This document shows positions 1-9,117 of a stretch of DNA of 64,000 bases, one piece after another. The notes beneath the pieces were generated by a model that worked only from the letters and a program-made list of their open reading frames with translations, was not told the DNA's origin and did not search any database. Source of the DNA: Brevibacillus_D fluminis_A (GTDB lineage Bacteria; Bacillota; Bacilli; Brevibacillales; Brevibacillaceae); NCBI RefSeq assembly GCF_052072235.1, contig NZ_CM125436.1, positions 5,822,001-5,886,000 on the forward strand, given 5' to 3'. Position 1 is the stretch's first letter. The number at the start of each line of letters is the position of its first letter. The translations under genes and the position numbers were made by a program.

Positions 1-271
1 ACTTACTTTGTATTAAATACCATGTGTCGCCCTCTGCATCATCTTGTAAACTATCTTCACCTCTAAGAAGGTAGGCTAAATCAATACCACCGTCACCAGC
101 TCCATCACAATATACAAAATCATCTGAATAGCTATCTAATTCTAGCCATTGAGTTACCAATTTAGTAGAAAAACGTTTACCTAGTTCTACAGATGATGGA
201 TTACCATCCATAACATCTGTTAGCCACTCATCCTTAAACTCTTGATAATTAAGGGCAGTAGTACTTATCAT
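1..271 (-). CDS. AIPR-like abortive infection protein, N-terminal fragment (cut by window edge)
   Basis: The first 90 residues are visible, starting at ATG 271 behind a purine-rich ribosome site (GGGAGAGGG). The segment contains DGAGDGGIDLAYL followed about 26 residues later by DTWYLIQSK. This D...GID...QxK pattern resembles the nuclease-like N-terminal domain of AIPR proteins (abortive infection phage resistance family), which are usually about 550-700 residues long. The C-terminal part lies outside the window. A position inside a restriction-rich cassette fits a defence role. The alternative is another Mrr-like or PD-(D/E)xK protein with the same core. Confidence 0.55.
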   Translation of the reverse strand, partial: MISTTALNYQEFKDEWLTDVMDGNPSSVELGKRFSTKLVTQWLELDSYSDDFVYCDGAGDGGIDLAYLLRGEDSLQDDAEGDTWYLIQSK

Positions 272-443
272 GCAACCCTCTCCCCGCGACGAAATTAGTT
301 AAATTATACCATCCCGTTCTCTTTGGCTCTACAAAAAATCCGTCATGCATCAAATGATGATTCTGGTTATCACTGTAGATTTTCGCAGAAACGAGTTCAG
401 AAATACTAAACCATAATTCTTCGCTTATTTTGCCGTAAGTCAT
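249..443 (-). CDS. small uncertain ORF upstream of the AIPR-like gene
   Basis: A 64-codon frame runs into the AIPR-like gene with a 23-base overlap. No good ribosome site precedes its ATG. A promoter-like pair (TTTACA with a TATACC-like box) lies directly upstream, so this stretch may instead be the untranslated leader of the AIPR-like gene. I recognise no domain. Confidence 0.2.
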   Translation of the reverse strand: MTYGKISEELWFSISELVSAKIYSDNQNHHLMHDGFFVEPKRTGWYNLTNFVAGRGLHDKYYCP

Positions 444-558
444 TGTATGGTATAAATATCAGCTTTATGTAAATCAATTGTGATTCTTTTCACCGTAACG
501 GAGGAAACGACGAAAATTACGAAAGGAGCCGCCGCGGCATGCTCCTTCGTTGATTTGC

Positions 559-1158
559 TTATGGACTCGTATTCTGATTTGATTTATTTTCCTCTTCTTT
601 GTATGTTAGATATAAGTAGAGGGTCTTCATATTCCGAATTGAAAGAAGTATCGAATGTATCGTGATTAATAGCCAAAGACCAGCCAAGCCCCAAGCCCAC
701 CAATAGATCGGCCATTTCTTCAATGAATCTGGAATAAACGAGCCAACGTAAAAAAGAATGATGCTTGTAAAGACAACGATGAGCTGTATAATCACAGCCC
801 AAGTAAAGAAACACACTACGGTATCAAAAAGCCTCATCTTGTTGTCAGCCGTCTTTGCTTCTTTAAGTTTTCTTGTTGGCCCCCCAGTTATTGTGGAAAG
901 AATTGTTATACTCGCAATATTAAATCCGGCTAATATTGAAATCGCCGCAATAACCTGTCCGCTTACCTGTTGAAACTTTTCAATCAACATCGAAAGCTTA
1001 TCGGCAGTAAACGAGGTGAAATATAGCAGGACTACTGCTAACACAACCGGAAAAAACAAGTCGACTATTAGTTCGGATGTCGACGCGTCTTTCCAATACC
1101 TTTTAAACGTTACTATAGGGAAGTTATTCGCCTTATAGAACGCTTTTAATTTACGCAT
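559..1158 (-). CDS. four-helix membrane protein of a two-gene cassette
   Basis: The 199-residue protein has about four hydrophobic segments, near residues 32-52, 65-88, 113-140 and 150-170, with a charged lysine-rich C-terminus. Its ATG lies inside the last codons of the preceding gene (8-base overlap), so the two are translationally coupled. I do not recognise the family. A soluble protein coupled to a small membrane protein inside a defence-rich cassette is a layout seen in phage-defence systems with membrane effectors, but that role is an inference. Confidence 0.7.
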   Translation of the reverse strand: MRKLKAFYKANNFPIVTFKRYWKDASTSELIVDLFFPVVLAVVLLYFTSFTADKLSMLIEKFQQVSGQVIAAISILAGFNIASITILSTITGGPTRKLKEAKTADNKMRLFDTVVCFFTWAVIIQLIVVFTSIILFYVGSFIPDSLKKWPIYWWAWGLAGLWLLITIHSILLSIRNMKTLYLYLTYKEEENKSNQNTSP

Positions 1159-2056
1159 CCTCGTCCTCTCTCCTTAACGGAGCTCTGGTTTGGGCAATTT
1201 GGCTTAATACAGCTTCAGCAGAACGTAATGTAGGTTGCCCAGTCCCATCAACTTCTACGCTCCGTGTATATTTTTCTTGTGACTCGTCCATGCGAATCAC
1301 CTTTTCGGCACCGGCTAGCTTGCCTTTTACCACAATCTTAGTAACCCCCGGTTTATCCTTGTATCTTCTGATGAAAGGTACTGCGCCAGCTAATCCACTC
1401 CTCCTGAATTTTGCAGAGAAGTCTAGCTTAACTGTTGTCGCGTCCATTCGATCAGCTTCTGATTGAAGCATCTGAACAGCAGCGTTCTCGTCAGCGGCAG
1501 CCTGGGCGGTCGTGACCTCAATCGAGACTTTATTAACTGAGTTTAACGCCTGAATATTATCAAAGAATGAATTGTCCAACAGGGTGCAGATTTGGATATA
1601 AGTCAATTGGTTATTCCGAATCACAGGTTTCCCAAGCTGTTCTAAATACTCCTCTACACGCGGCCTGTTTAACTTCATATGTGACTGGAGCAAGAGGAGG
1701 CCATCACTTTTACGAATCAAGAAATAAGTGTATAGCGTCTCACCTTCCCTCAAGTGCTTCGGATTAGGACGACGAGTAAGGTTATCGGCATGAATCAATT
1801 CCCCTGTTGTTCCATACTCAGCATATGCAAATCGCCCAAATAAATAGTTAGTTTCAATTGAGAAATGATCCAAGTAGATCAACCATGAATCGTGAAACCG
1901 TTGCGTCTTCTGATTATCCGGCAGTTGACTAATATGGTCGAACAGGTCGCATACGATTTTCTCGTCCCACTTAACAGCATCGACCTGATGTTGACGTCCT
2001 TTCAGATAATGCAAGTCAATCTGATACGCATAGAAGTTCTTCTTTTTATCTGGCAC
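1151..2056 (-). CDS. unknown soluble protein, coupled to the membrane protein downstream
   Basis: The frame is open from 2170. The best start is GTG at 2056, because an AAAGGAGG ribosome site ends 9 bases before it, whereas the ATG at 2065 touches that site directly. The product is about 301 residues, with no membrane segment, beginning PDKKKNFYAYQIDLHYL. I cannot assign a family. The middle part is rich in Ala/Glu (TTAQAAADENAAVQ) and the C-terminal third is basic, so nucleic-acid binding is possible. It overlaps the four-helix membrane gene by 8 bases and should be read together with it as a two-gene unit. Confidence 0.7.
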   Translation of the reverse strand: MPDKKKNFYAYQIDLHYLKGRQHQVDAVKWDEKIVCDLFDHISQLPDNQKTQRFHDSWLIYLDHFSIETNYLFGRFAYAEYGTTGELIHADNLTRRPNPKHLREGETLYTYFLIRKSDGLLLLQSHMKLNRPRVEEYLEQLGKPVIRNNQLTYIQICTLLDNSFFDNIQALNSVNKVSIEVTTAQAAADENAAVQMLQSEADRMDATTVKLDFSAKFRRSGLAGAVPFIRRYKDKPGVTKIVVKGKLAGAEKVIRMDESQEKYTRSVEVDGTGQPTLRSAEAVLSQIAQTRAPLRREDEDA

Positions 2057-2650
2057 TTTCGACATCCTCCTTTTTGCCCAGTTCTTCGACAAAGAGGAGA
2101 ATAATCCCTGCAAGCTGAGTTCTCCATATTTTAATGAACTCGGGCACCATGGGTTTCCTAGAACAGACAATGCTTCATCCTGTCTTTAGAAAACGATTTC
2201 CACACCACCCTGATATGGTGAACTGCTTAATATCTGAACTTGAGAACAACTGCGTTAATATATCTTGGTTGATACCAATGTACCGCAGCATGAAAAAATA
2301 ACTTGTCATCGAGCTTACCTGCGATGTAATCGGCTTTGAACTCTTGAGATCGGGTGAACGTAAGGTGTTTCCACTCCTCCTTTCTTTTAATTTTGTAATT
2401 TGACTTACTGTTGGCGAGAAAGAACGTTATAACAGTGCCACAGCTACTTGTTAAACCGTAAAGAATAACCCCTGAACATCCGTTTCCAACATTATACCAA
2501 ACGTTTGTTCGTATTAAAAGTGATTGCTGAGGGAACTTGTATTCAAAAATCGCCCATAACAATTTCCGCCGTTCCCTTTATTACCAAATCGCGAGTATTT
2601 TTTTGTACATAGGGGAAAATAGCCTTATCCAGAAAATCGAGGTGACATAA
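2057..2650. other. AT-rich intergenic stretch, no convincing gene
   Basis: This stretch separates the two-gene cassette from a plus-strand small gene. A 111-codon minus-strand frame (2227-2562) exists but has no ribosome site and a composition unlike the neighbouring genes, so I do not call it. The right end should contain the promoter of the 2651 gene. Confidence 0.4.
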
Positions 2651-2875
2651 ATGGCCAGAAAAAGAACAGCTGAGTTTGATGATATGACTCTTCGGCAACT
2701 TAGAGCTTATAGTGATATGCATCCTGCAGAAGGAAAGAGAATAGCACAAGCTTGTGGAGAAACGAAAAAATATTGCGCTGATAATTATTGGCGTTATCGT
2801 AAAGATGAGGTAATCAACCTTTTCCTACCTGGATTCTCTAAAGACGATCACTACGTTAATCAGTTCTTAAATTAA
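2651..2875 (+). CDS. small basic protein of unknown function
   Basis: The 74-residue ORF starts at ATG 2651 behind GAGGTGA with good spacing, and it is one of few plus-strand genes in the cassette. The product is charged (MARKRTAEFDDMTLRQLRAY) with several aromatic residues near the C-terminus. No family is recognised. It is convergent with hsdR, and a strong hairpin lies between the two genes. Its small size and basic character would fit a DNA-associated or accessory protein. Confidence 0.6.
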   Translation: MARKRTAEFDDMTLRQLRAYSDMHPAEGKRIAQACGETKKYCADNYWRYRKDEVINLFLPGFSKDDHYVNQFLN

Positions 2876-2910
2876 TCGGTATTCTGGCAAGTAGCATAAA
2901 ATTTTATAAA

Positions 2911-2948
2911 CCCCAATGCGTTTCGACCGTCATCACAACGCATTGGGG
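2911..2948. terminator. bidirectional terminator between the 2651 gene and hsdR
   Basis: A perfect 12-bp stem (CCCCAATGCGTT with its complement at 2937-2948) has a 14-base loop. On the minus strand it is followed by a T-rich tract (TTTATAAAATTTTAT), which fits termination of the hsdR transcript. The plus-strand tail is weaker. Confidence 0.8.
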
Positions 2949-3051
2949 TATTTGGTCGTGCCAATATCTAATTCCTTTAAGGTTTCCGATACAAGTTAAT
3001 CGTTTGATTCAAACGTACTTGCCACCGTCTTTACCTTCCCGGCATGCTTTA

Positions 3052-6000
3052 CTAAGCGTATTTCTTAAAATTCTCCGCCTGCTCCAGCACCTGCTCAAAG
3101 ACTTCCTCGTCCCACTCCGGCGGATAACCGTTTTCATAAAGCAGAACCGTCAAATCCATGTTAAGCTGATTCTTGATATCGTCGCGCGTTGACCAGTCGG
3201 CGTATTGAGCTTTATCGTCAACCAACTCTTTGATTTTCCTGGCAAGTAAGAGGCATTTTTCATCTTCGTATTTAAACTGGTGTTCATCACGCACCTTGAC
3301 CAGAATATCATAGAAAGCCTTTTCTTCATAAGTTATGCCGAGTTTCTCAAAGGATGCCTTATCCTCCTGTAAATCGGTCAGTATTTTAATCAGTTCGTCA
3401 GATAGATCATTGATGAAGTCCGCCACGACCTCGCTGGTGAAAACAAGTTTGTCGCGGTTATTATAGGTGTCGACAACCTTTTTTAACCGCTCGTCAAAGG
3501 CAATTGCCTTGACCTTATTGGTTTTCCCGTAGCCTGAAATCGCCTTCCTGAGCAGCTTAAGCAAAGCGTTAAACTTCGATATTGGAAGGTCAATCTTATC
3601 CAATTGTTTCTGGAACTCGTTGCCGAAAACATCTTCCGGTTTATTGGCGTTGACAATGTTTTCGATTCCGGTGCATGTGATAGCCTCCTGCACCATTTTC
3701 TCGACCACACGATTCATTATTTCCGCGTCCGGTGCGTCGCCTTTCGTCTGCTTATAGATGATAGAGCGAATTGCGAGATAGAATTGCGCTTTTGTAACTT
3801 CCTCATCGGTCAACTCGCCTGACGGGAAGCAAATTTCATAGGCAGCTTTCAGCTTGCGCGATAAATCCATGAAACGCGTTTCGACTTCTTTGCTTATCTG
3901 CACATATTCGGCGGCCGCATTCAGACAAACAAGCCGCTCCAGGGGCTGCCCGGAATAGAATTTATCCGCGTTGAAACCGTTCATGAGCGCGTCAATCAAA
4001 GACAGATGATTGCGGAACACCAAAAGAGAAATCCGCAGTTCATCAATCGGGCTTTCCTGCGGGCCACCGTAAATTTTGATGGCTTCCATCATATTTTCCT
4101 TGATGCCGATATAGTCAACCACCAAGCCTTTATCCTTGCCCTCGAACACGCGGTTGACACGTGAAATTGTCTGAATAAGAGTGTGTTTCTGGATAGGCTT
4201 ATCGATGTACATCACGGCAAGAGACGGCACGTCAAAACCGGTAATCCACATATCAACTACGATTGCAATTTTGAAGTTGGAATCGTTGTTTTTGAACTGC
4301 TTGTCCAATTTCGCGCGGTATTCTTTGTTGCCGCATAGGTCGAATAATTCTTTTTCGTCGTTGTCTCCCTGCGTTGCCACCAATTTTATTTTTTCAAGCG
4401 GAATCAGCTTGGCCAGCTTTTCCTCGGATAGTGAGGCTTCGTTTTCTGATTTTCTTGGGATGTTCCAATCAGGACGAATAGCAATGATTTCTTTATACAG
4501 CTTGAAAGCCAGCGTTCTGTCCGCGCAGACAATCATGGCTTTTTGTACTATAGCGGGCTTTTCGGCGCATAGCGCTTCGTAGTGGGACACAATGTCCGCC
4601 GCCAGCCGCTTCAGTCGGTGGGGATGGCCGAGAACGCGCTTCATTTCGCTCATAGCACGCTTGCTCTCCTCGACCTGCTCTGGATTCGCGCCTTCTTCCG
4701 TGCATTTTTCGTAATATCGCTGGATTTCTTTCGCTTGTTCTTCGGAGAGGATAACCCGCGCAAGTCGCGGTTCATAGGCAATGCGGACGGTTATGCCGTC
4801 GTCACTGGATTCTTTCATGGTATAACTGTCAACCACGTCGCCGAACACAGCTATGGTCTCGTCAATCGGCGTTCCAGTAAAGCCACAGTAGGTCGCGTTA
4901 GGGAAAGAATCACGAAGGTATTTCGCAAAACCAAAAGTGGTTGTAACGCCTTTGTCGGTCACTTTCAGTTTTGCTCCTGTATTCGTTTGTGTTCTGTGCG
5001 CCTCGTCCGAGATACAGATGATATTACTACGGTCAGAGAGAAGCCCCGTCGATTCACAGAACTTCTGAATCGTTGTGATGTAAACGCCACCGCTTGCTGC
5101 ACTACCAAGTGCCTCCTGCAAATCTTTTCGGCTTTCAATGCTTCTCACATTCTTATCGTGTAGGTAGCGTTTGGACGCGACGAACAACTCGGAAGTCTGG
5201 GTATCCAAATCTTCCCGATCCGTTATTATGACGATAGTAGGGTTATTGAATGTTTCCCGTTCCCGAAGTGCAAGCAAACGGGAAAGAAACAGCATAGTAT
5301 AAGTTTTCCCGCAGCCTGTCGCACCAAAATAAGTACCCCCTTTACCGTCGCCGTACGGACGCAGATGCGCCTTGATATTCGCAAGCATCTTGTTCGCCGC
5401 GAAAAACTGCGGGTACCTGGTAATGACTGCGAGTTCGCTTTTGCTCTCGTCAGGATAATACACGAAGTCGCGGAGAATAGCCGTCACCCTGTCTTTGGCG
5501 AAAGCGCCCTTAATCATGGTAAACAGCGCACTAATGCCGTTAGAAACCTTCTCCTCGTCGCTAGCCTTATTCCATGCGTAATAATACTCGTAAGGCGTGA
5601 AGATACTCGCAAGCTTTGTGTTTGCACCGTCCGTAATGACGGAGAGGAAGCAGTATTTCATCAGCTTGGGGATGTCACGACAGTAGCGGATATGAATCTG
5701 TTCCCAAGCGTCATGGATGGTCGTATCTTCCTTGATTGCCGATTTGAACTCAAATATTGCGACAGGTATGCCATTGATGAACAATAGCATATCGGGGCGG
5801 CGCAGGCGTTCGCCCTGAACGGAATACTGATTGACAACCTTAAAGATATTGTTCTCAGGTACATCATAATCAATATAACCCACGTGAAGTGCAACTTTCC
5901 CTGCGTCGTCGCGCAGGAGGTCAAAACCCTCGTTTACAAGCCAAAACGCCTCACGGTTGCCTTGATACAGTGGTTCAGGTGGAATAAGTTTCAGGCGATT

Positions 6001-6213
6001 GATAATCTTTTGTATTTCATTTTCAGTCAGACTTTCGTCTTTATACCTATTGGCAAGATATGCACGCAAATCATCCTCAAGCAAAATGTCTTCAAATTTA
6101 CGGTGTATGGAATCGCCTAACACATGGGTATAGCCTTGCGCCAAAAACAACTCGATTATGGCTTTTTCCAATTGTTCCTCGGTAAATTGACCCCTTATAA
6201 ATTTAATATCCAT
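3052..6213 (-). CDS. hsdR: type I restriction enzyme R subunit (HsdR)
   Basis: This is the motor and nuclease subunit of a type I restriction-modification complex. It translocates DNA using ATP and cuts when it finds unmethylated target sites. The start is ATG 6213 behind GGAGGT (5-base spacing); the frame is open further upstream, but those codons lack a ribosome site. The product is 1053 residues. The PD-(D/E)xK nuclease residues appear as D141 (RRPDMLLF) and E155-K157 (FEFK). Walker A is GATGCGKT (297-304), the helicase DEAH box is at 403-406 and FTGTPI follows. All motifs are intact. It lies downstream of hsdM-hsdS, separated by 167 bases that contain two inverted repeats. Confidence 0.96.
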   Translation of the reverse strand: MDIKFIRGQFTEEQLEKAIIELFLAQGYTHVLGDSIHRKFEDILLEDDLRAYLANRYKDESLTENEIQKIINRLKLIPPEPLYQGNREAFWLVNEGFDLLRDDAGKVALHVGYIDYDVPENNIFKVVNQYSVQGERLRRPDMLLFINGIPVAIFEFKSAIKEDTTIHDAWEQIHIRYCRDIPKLMKYCFLSVITDGANTKLASIFTPYEYYYAWNKASDEEKVSNGISALFTMIKGAFAKDRVTAILRDFVYYPDESKSELAVITRYPQFFAANKMLANIKAHLRPYGDGKGGTYFGATGCGKTYTMLFLSRLLALRERETFNNPTIVIITDREDLDTQTSELFVASKRYLHDKNVRSIESRKDLQEALGSAASGGVYITTIQKFCESTGLLSDRSNIICISDEAHRTQTNTGAKLKVTDKGVTTTFGFAKYLRDSFPNATYCGFTGTPIDETIAVFGDVVDSYTMKESSDDGITVRIAYEPRLARVILSEEQAKEIQRYYEKCTEEGANPEQVEESKRAMSEMKRVLGHPHRLKRLAADIVSHYEALCAEKPAIVQKAMIVCADRTLAFKLYKEIIAIRPDWNIPRKSENEASLSEEKLAKLIPLEKIKLVATQGDNDEKELFDLCGNKEYRAKLDKQFKNNDSNFKIAIVVDMWITGFDVPSLAVMYIDKPIQKHTLIQTISRVNRVFEGKDKGLVVDYIGIKENMMEAIKIYGGPQESPIDELRISLLVFRNHLSLIDALMNGFNADKFYSGQPLERLVCLNAAAEYVQISKEVETRFMDLSRKLKAAYEICFPSGELTDEEVTKAQFYLAIRSIIYKQTKGDAPDAEIMNRVVEKMVQEAITCTGIENIVNANKPEDVFGNEFQKQLDKIDLPISKFNALLKLLRKAISGYGKTNKVKAIAFDERLKKVVDTYNNRDKLVFTSEVVADFINDLSDELIKILTDLQEDKASFEKLGITYEEKAFYDILVKVRDEHQFKYEDEKCLLLARKIKELVDDKAQYADWSTRDDIKNQLNMDLTVLLYENGYPPEWDEEVFEQVLEQAENFKKYA

Positions 6214-6258
6214 GTTCGACCTCCATTCTTTAGGTATTTTGCTTATTAACAATCGAAT

Positions 6259-6315
6259 CCCAAGCTTGACATTACTTGGGGTGTTGGCATGATAGGGCGA
6301 TTAACCTATCATGCC
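6259..6315. repeat. two adjacent inverted repeats between hsdS and hsdR
   Basis: One hairpin pairs CCCAAG (6259-6264) with CTTGGG (6275-6280). The next pairs GGCATGATAGG (6286-6296) with CCTATCATGCC (6305-6315) around an 8-base loop. Neither is followed by a T-tract, so they are not ordinary terminators. They may attenuate transcription, set RNA stability between hsdS and hsdR, or bind a regulator. Confidence 0.6.
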
Positions 6316-6380
6316 ACACAGTTACGCCATTGTTCGCAAGTAATCATGCCCGCAAAGACTCCGAGTCAAGCCTAGCAATT

Positions 6381-7538
6381 TCAAGTTATTACTGCTAACC
6401 TCGAAGAGCCAGTATTTTTAGCTTCATCCAGCGATCCTTTTATTAAAATTGGGCAGATGTCCTTTATTTGGGCTTTTAATTTCTCATTGATGTCCCTGCG
6501 CGTGATATAAGCGTTATAAATATTTACGATTGAACGCTGAACTTTAATGTCGGGGATTGGGATTTTTACCTCGCACATATCCTCCCACGCGAACGCTTCA
6601 CGTGCGCTGCCCCATGAATTGAAGCGAGCGTATCGGTCAAATTCTGAGCGACCGAAAAAAATATTCAGATAACTGGGGATCAGCTTATCCTTTTGATTTA
6701 CCCTAAATACGATGTAAGACGACGAAACAATATAGGTTTCGTCAGAGCTGTTATGAGCAAGCGAAATTTTTTCACCGTTACGCGACGTGATTGGTACATA
6801 AGCAAAAGCATCCGGTTCAACAAGTAAATATGGTTTTAGAGAAACGCCGGTCATGTCAGCTTTCGTTTCGATGAAGACTTTATTGATTGATACGCCTCTT
6901 AACGCATCAATACCATACTGTAAATTTTCATTTTTCGCTTCTGATAATTCTATATACTCACCAATAGCTTTATGCGGCAAAGTCCGTCGCAACTCATCAA
7001 TATAGGCGTCACAGGCTAATTTAAGATCCTCTAACCCACTTTCATATGCCTTTTGATTTTGGAGCAGGGCATTGTAAATATCTACATACTTCTGCTGGAT
7101 GGACAGCGGCGGAAGGTCGATTACGATATCACACATGTCTTCCCAGTTAAAGAACTCTGTTGCGCTTCCCCAAGAGCTGTACCTAACAAGCCGATCAAAC
7201 TCATCTCGTTGGAAGAAAATGTAAAGGTATTCAGGCAACAGTTTCTCTTTATCCTTGATGGTAAATGCAACGTAGTCTTCTGTGAAAATGTAAGCGCGGT
7301 TAGTGTCATTGAAAGCAAGACCCAACCGCTCACCATTTCTTGTAGTCCTGCGATTAAAGACGAATTCGCCGGGTTCGATGATGTAAAACTTGTCAAAAGA
7401 GCGGTCAGTCACATTGGCTCTCGTCTGCATCATACCCTTTGTGTTCATCACGCCCCGGACATCGTCAATGCCATATTGCAAGGCGCTGTTCTTCCTGTTT
7501 ACTTGTTCGATTAACTCGCCCAGCCTACTCAATCCCAT
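6381..7538 (-). CDS. hsdS: type I restriction enzyme specificity subunit (HsdS)
   Basis: This subunit recognises the DNA target of the type I complex. ATG 7538 is preferred, with AAGGGG 8 bases upstream; a TTG six bases earlier is possible. The product is about 385 residues with two target-recognition halves that clearly resemble each other: SWGSATEFFNWEDMCDI near residue 147 and SWGSAREAFAWEDMCEV near residue 330, each followed by a helical spacer. It overlaps the hsdM stop by 14 bases, so the two genes are coupled. The similarity of the halves suggests that both half-sites of the bipartite target are related. Confidence 0.93.
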   Translation of the reverse strand: MGLSRLGELIEQVNRKNSALQYGIDDVRGVMNTKGMMQTRANVTDRSFDKFYIIEPGEFVFNRRTTRNGERLGLAFNDTNRAYIFTEDYVAFTIKDKEKLLPEYLYIFFQRDEFDRLVRYSSWGSATEFFNWEDMCDIVIDLPPLSIQQKYVDIYNALLQNQKAYESGLEDLKLACDAYIDELRRTLPHKAIGEYIELSEAKNENLQYGIDALRGVSINKVFIETKADMTGVSLKPYLLVEPDAFAYVPITSRNGEKISLAHNSSDETYIVSSSYIVFRVNQKDKLIPSYLNIFFGRSEFDRYARFNSWGSAREAFAWEDMCEVKIPIPDIKVQRSIVNIYNAYITRRDINEKLKAQIKDICPILIKGSLDEAKNTGSSRLAVIT

Positions 7539-9099
7539 AGCCAATCCCCTTAAACGCAGTTTCCAACATGGCCTGCGAGACTTTCTCTGCTTTCAGGATC
7601 TCTCGCATCTCGCCCTGAATCCGTGCCATTTCAGCGGCAAAATCAATCTCCAAATCGTGGTCGATAAACTCTATATATTTGCTCGGGACGAGGGAGTAGT
7701 TCCGTAAGCGGATTTCCTCTAGCGTCGCCGATTTACAAAGTTCCGGCACATCGGAATAAGCCGACCTATCTGTACTCTGCCAATCGTTGTAAATCTTCTT
7801 GATGGCGGCAATTTGATTCTCGTCGAACATCACATACTTTTTTTCATAGACATTTTGATTCCATCGACGCAGATCAATAAACAACACCTCATTCTGTCGG
7901 TCACGCAACTCGCGCCCGTTCAGCGTACGAGCTCTTTTGTTGTTATTGACAATCCACAACGTAACCGAGATATCTGTCGAATAGAACATATCACGAGGAA
8001 GGACAATAATTGCCTCAACTTTATCGTTTTCGATAAGCTGTTTGCGAATCTTGTATTCCTCGCCTCCTGCGTTCAAAGCGCCGTTGGCAAGCAGAAAGCC
8101 TGCAATACCATTAGATACGTCTAGTTTAGAGAGCATATGCAGAATCCACGCATAGTTAGCGTTAGAAACGGGAGGTACATCATAGCCTTTCCAACGGTAA
8201 TCGTCGGTGAGTTCATCCTTGCCTCGCCAGTTTTTCAGGTTGAAAGGAGGATTCGCCATGATGAAGTCGACCTTTACATCCTTGTGGCGGTCGTCAATAA
8301 ATGTTGAAGTTGCCCTGTCGCCGAGGTCATAGGAAATACCTCGGATAGCCAGATTCATTTTTGCTAGCCTCCATGTGTCGGGATTGGATTCCTGCCCGAT
8401 GACGGAGATTTTCAGTCGGTTGCCGTTGTGCCGTTCCACAAACTTAACTGACTGTACAAACATACCGCCGCTTCCGCAGCATGGGTCGTAGACCCGTCCA
8501 CTGTAAGGCTCTATGAGTTCAGTAATTAGGTTTACGATGCTGGCGGGAGTATAAAATTCTCCTTTTTCAGCTCCCTGACCGGCATCAATTGCAAACACCT
8601 GTAAGAAGTATTCGTACACCCTGCCGATGAGGTCTTTGTCCTGAAATTTCTTCTCGTCTATCTTATTTATTTCGTCGATCAACCCTTTTATAGATGCACT
8701 TCTAGCACCAAGCGTCGCATAGAAGTTCTGCGGTAGCGCACCTTTTAAGGATTTATTCTTATCTTCAATATCTGCCATCGCCTTGTCTATGATAACTGCA
8801 ATGTCATCGGAGCTCGCGTTCTTTACAATGTATGACCATCGTGAAGTTTCGCTCAAATAGAACACATTTTCAGAGAGGTAGAAAGAGGGTTTTTCAAGAA
8901 ACGCCGGTACATCACCGTACTGGGCCTTTATTGCCTCGCGCCTTTTTTCAAATTTATCACCGGCAAATTTCAGAAAAACCAATCCCAAAACGGCGTCGCG
9001 ATTTTTTTCGTTGCCGCCCACCGTTCCCCTAAGGGCGTTCCGGCAATTCCATAAAATGCTCTCAAGCGATTGTTCCTTCGCTACAGTTTTTTTTGCCAT
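7525..9099 (-). CDS. hsdM: type I restriction enzyme modification subunit (HsdM), N6-adenine methyltransferase
   Basis: This subunit methylates adenine in the host copies of the target site, using S-adenosylmethionine. The 524-residue product has the helical HsdM N-domain (about 10-165), the AdoMet motif DPCCGSGG (205-212) and the catalytic NPPF (283-286), all canonical. The start ATG 9099 follows AGGAAGGAA. It is the first gene of the hsdM-hsdS-hsdR set. The short degenerate gene just upstream may once have been its regulator. Confidence 0.96.
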   Translation of the reverse strand: MAKKTVAKEQSLESILWNCRNALRGTVGGNEKNRDAVLGLVFLKFAGDKFEKRREAIKAQYGDVPAFLEKPSFYLSENVFYLSETSRWSYIVKNASSDDIAVIIDKAMADIEDKNKSLKGALPQNFYATLGARSASIKGLIDEINKIDEKKFQDKDLIGRVYEYFLQVFAIDAGQGAEKGEFYTPASIVNLITELIEPYSGRVYDPCCGSGGMFVQSVKFVERHNGNRLKISVIGQESNPDTWRLAKMNLAIRGISYDLGDRATSTFIDDRHKDVKVDFIMANPPFNLKNWRGKDELTDDYRWKGYDVPPVSNANYAWILHMLSKLDVSNGIAGFLLANGALNAGGEEYKIRKQLIENDKVEAIIVLPRDMFYSTDISVTLWIVNNNKRARTLNGRELRDRQNEVLFIDLRRWNQNVYEKKYVMFDENQIAAIKKIYNDWQSTDRSAYSDVPELCKSATLEEIRLRNYSLVPSKYIEFIDHDLEIDFAAEMARIQGEMREILKAEKVSQAMLETAFKGIGYGIE

Positions 9100-9117
9100 A
9101 GTTTACTTCGTTCCTTC

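Noticed and set aside
249..285. ACTTATCATGC at 262-272 looks partly like the TATCATAA att core
   Set aside because: It lies on the start codon and ribosome site of the AIPR-like gene, lacks the flanking dyad, and matches only about 9 of 11 core positions.
2227..2562. 111-codon minus-strand frame
   Set aside because: No ribosome site; composition unlike neighbouring genes; no domain.
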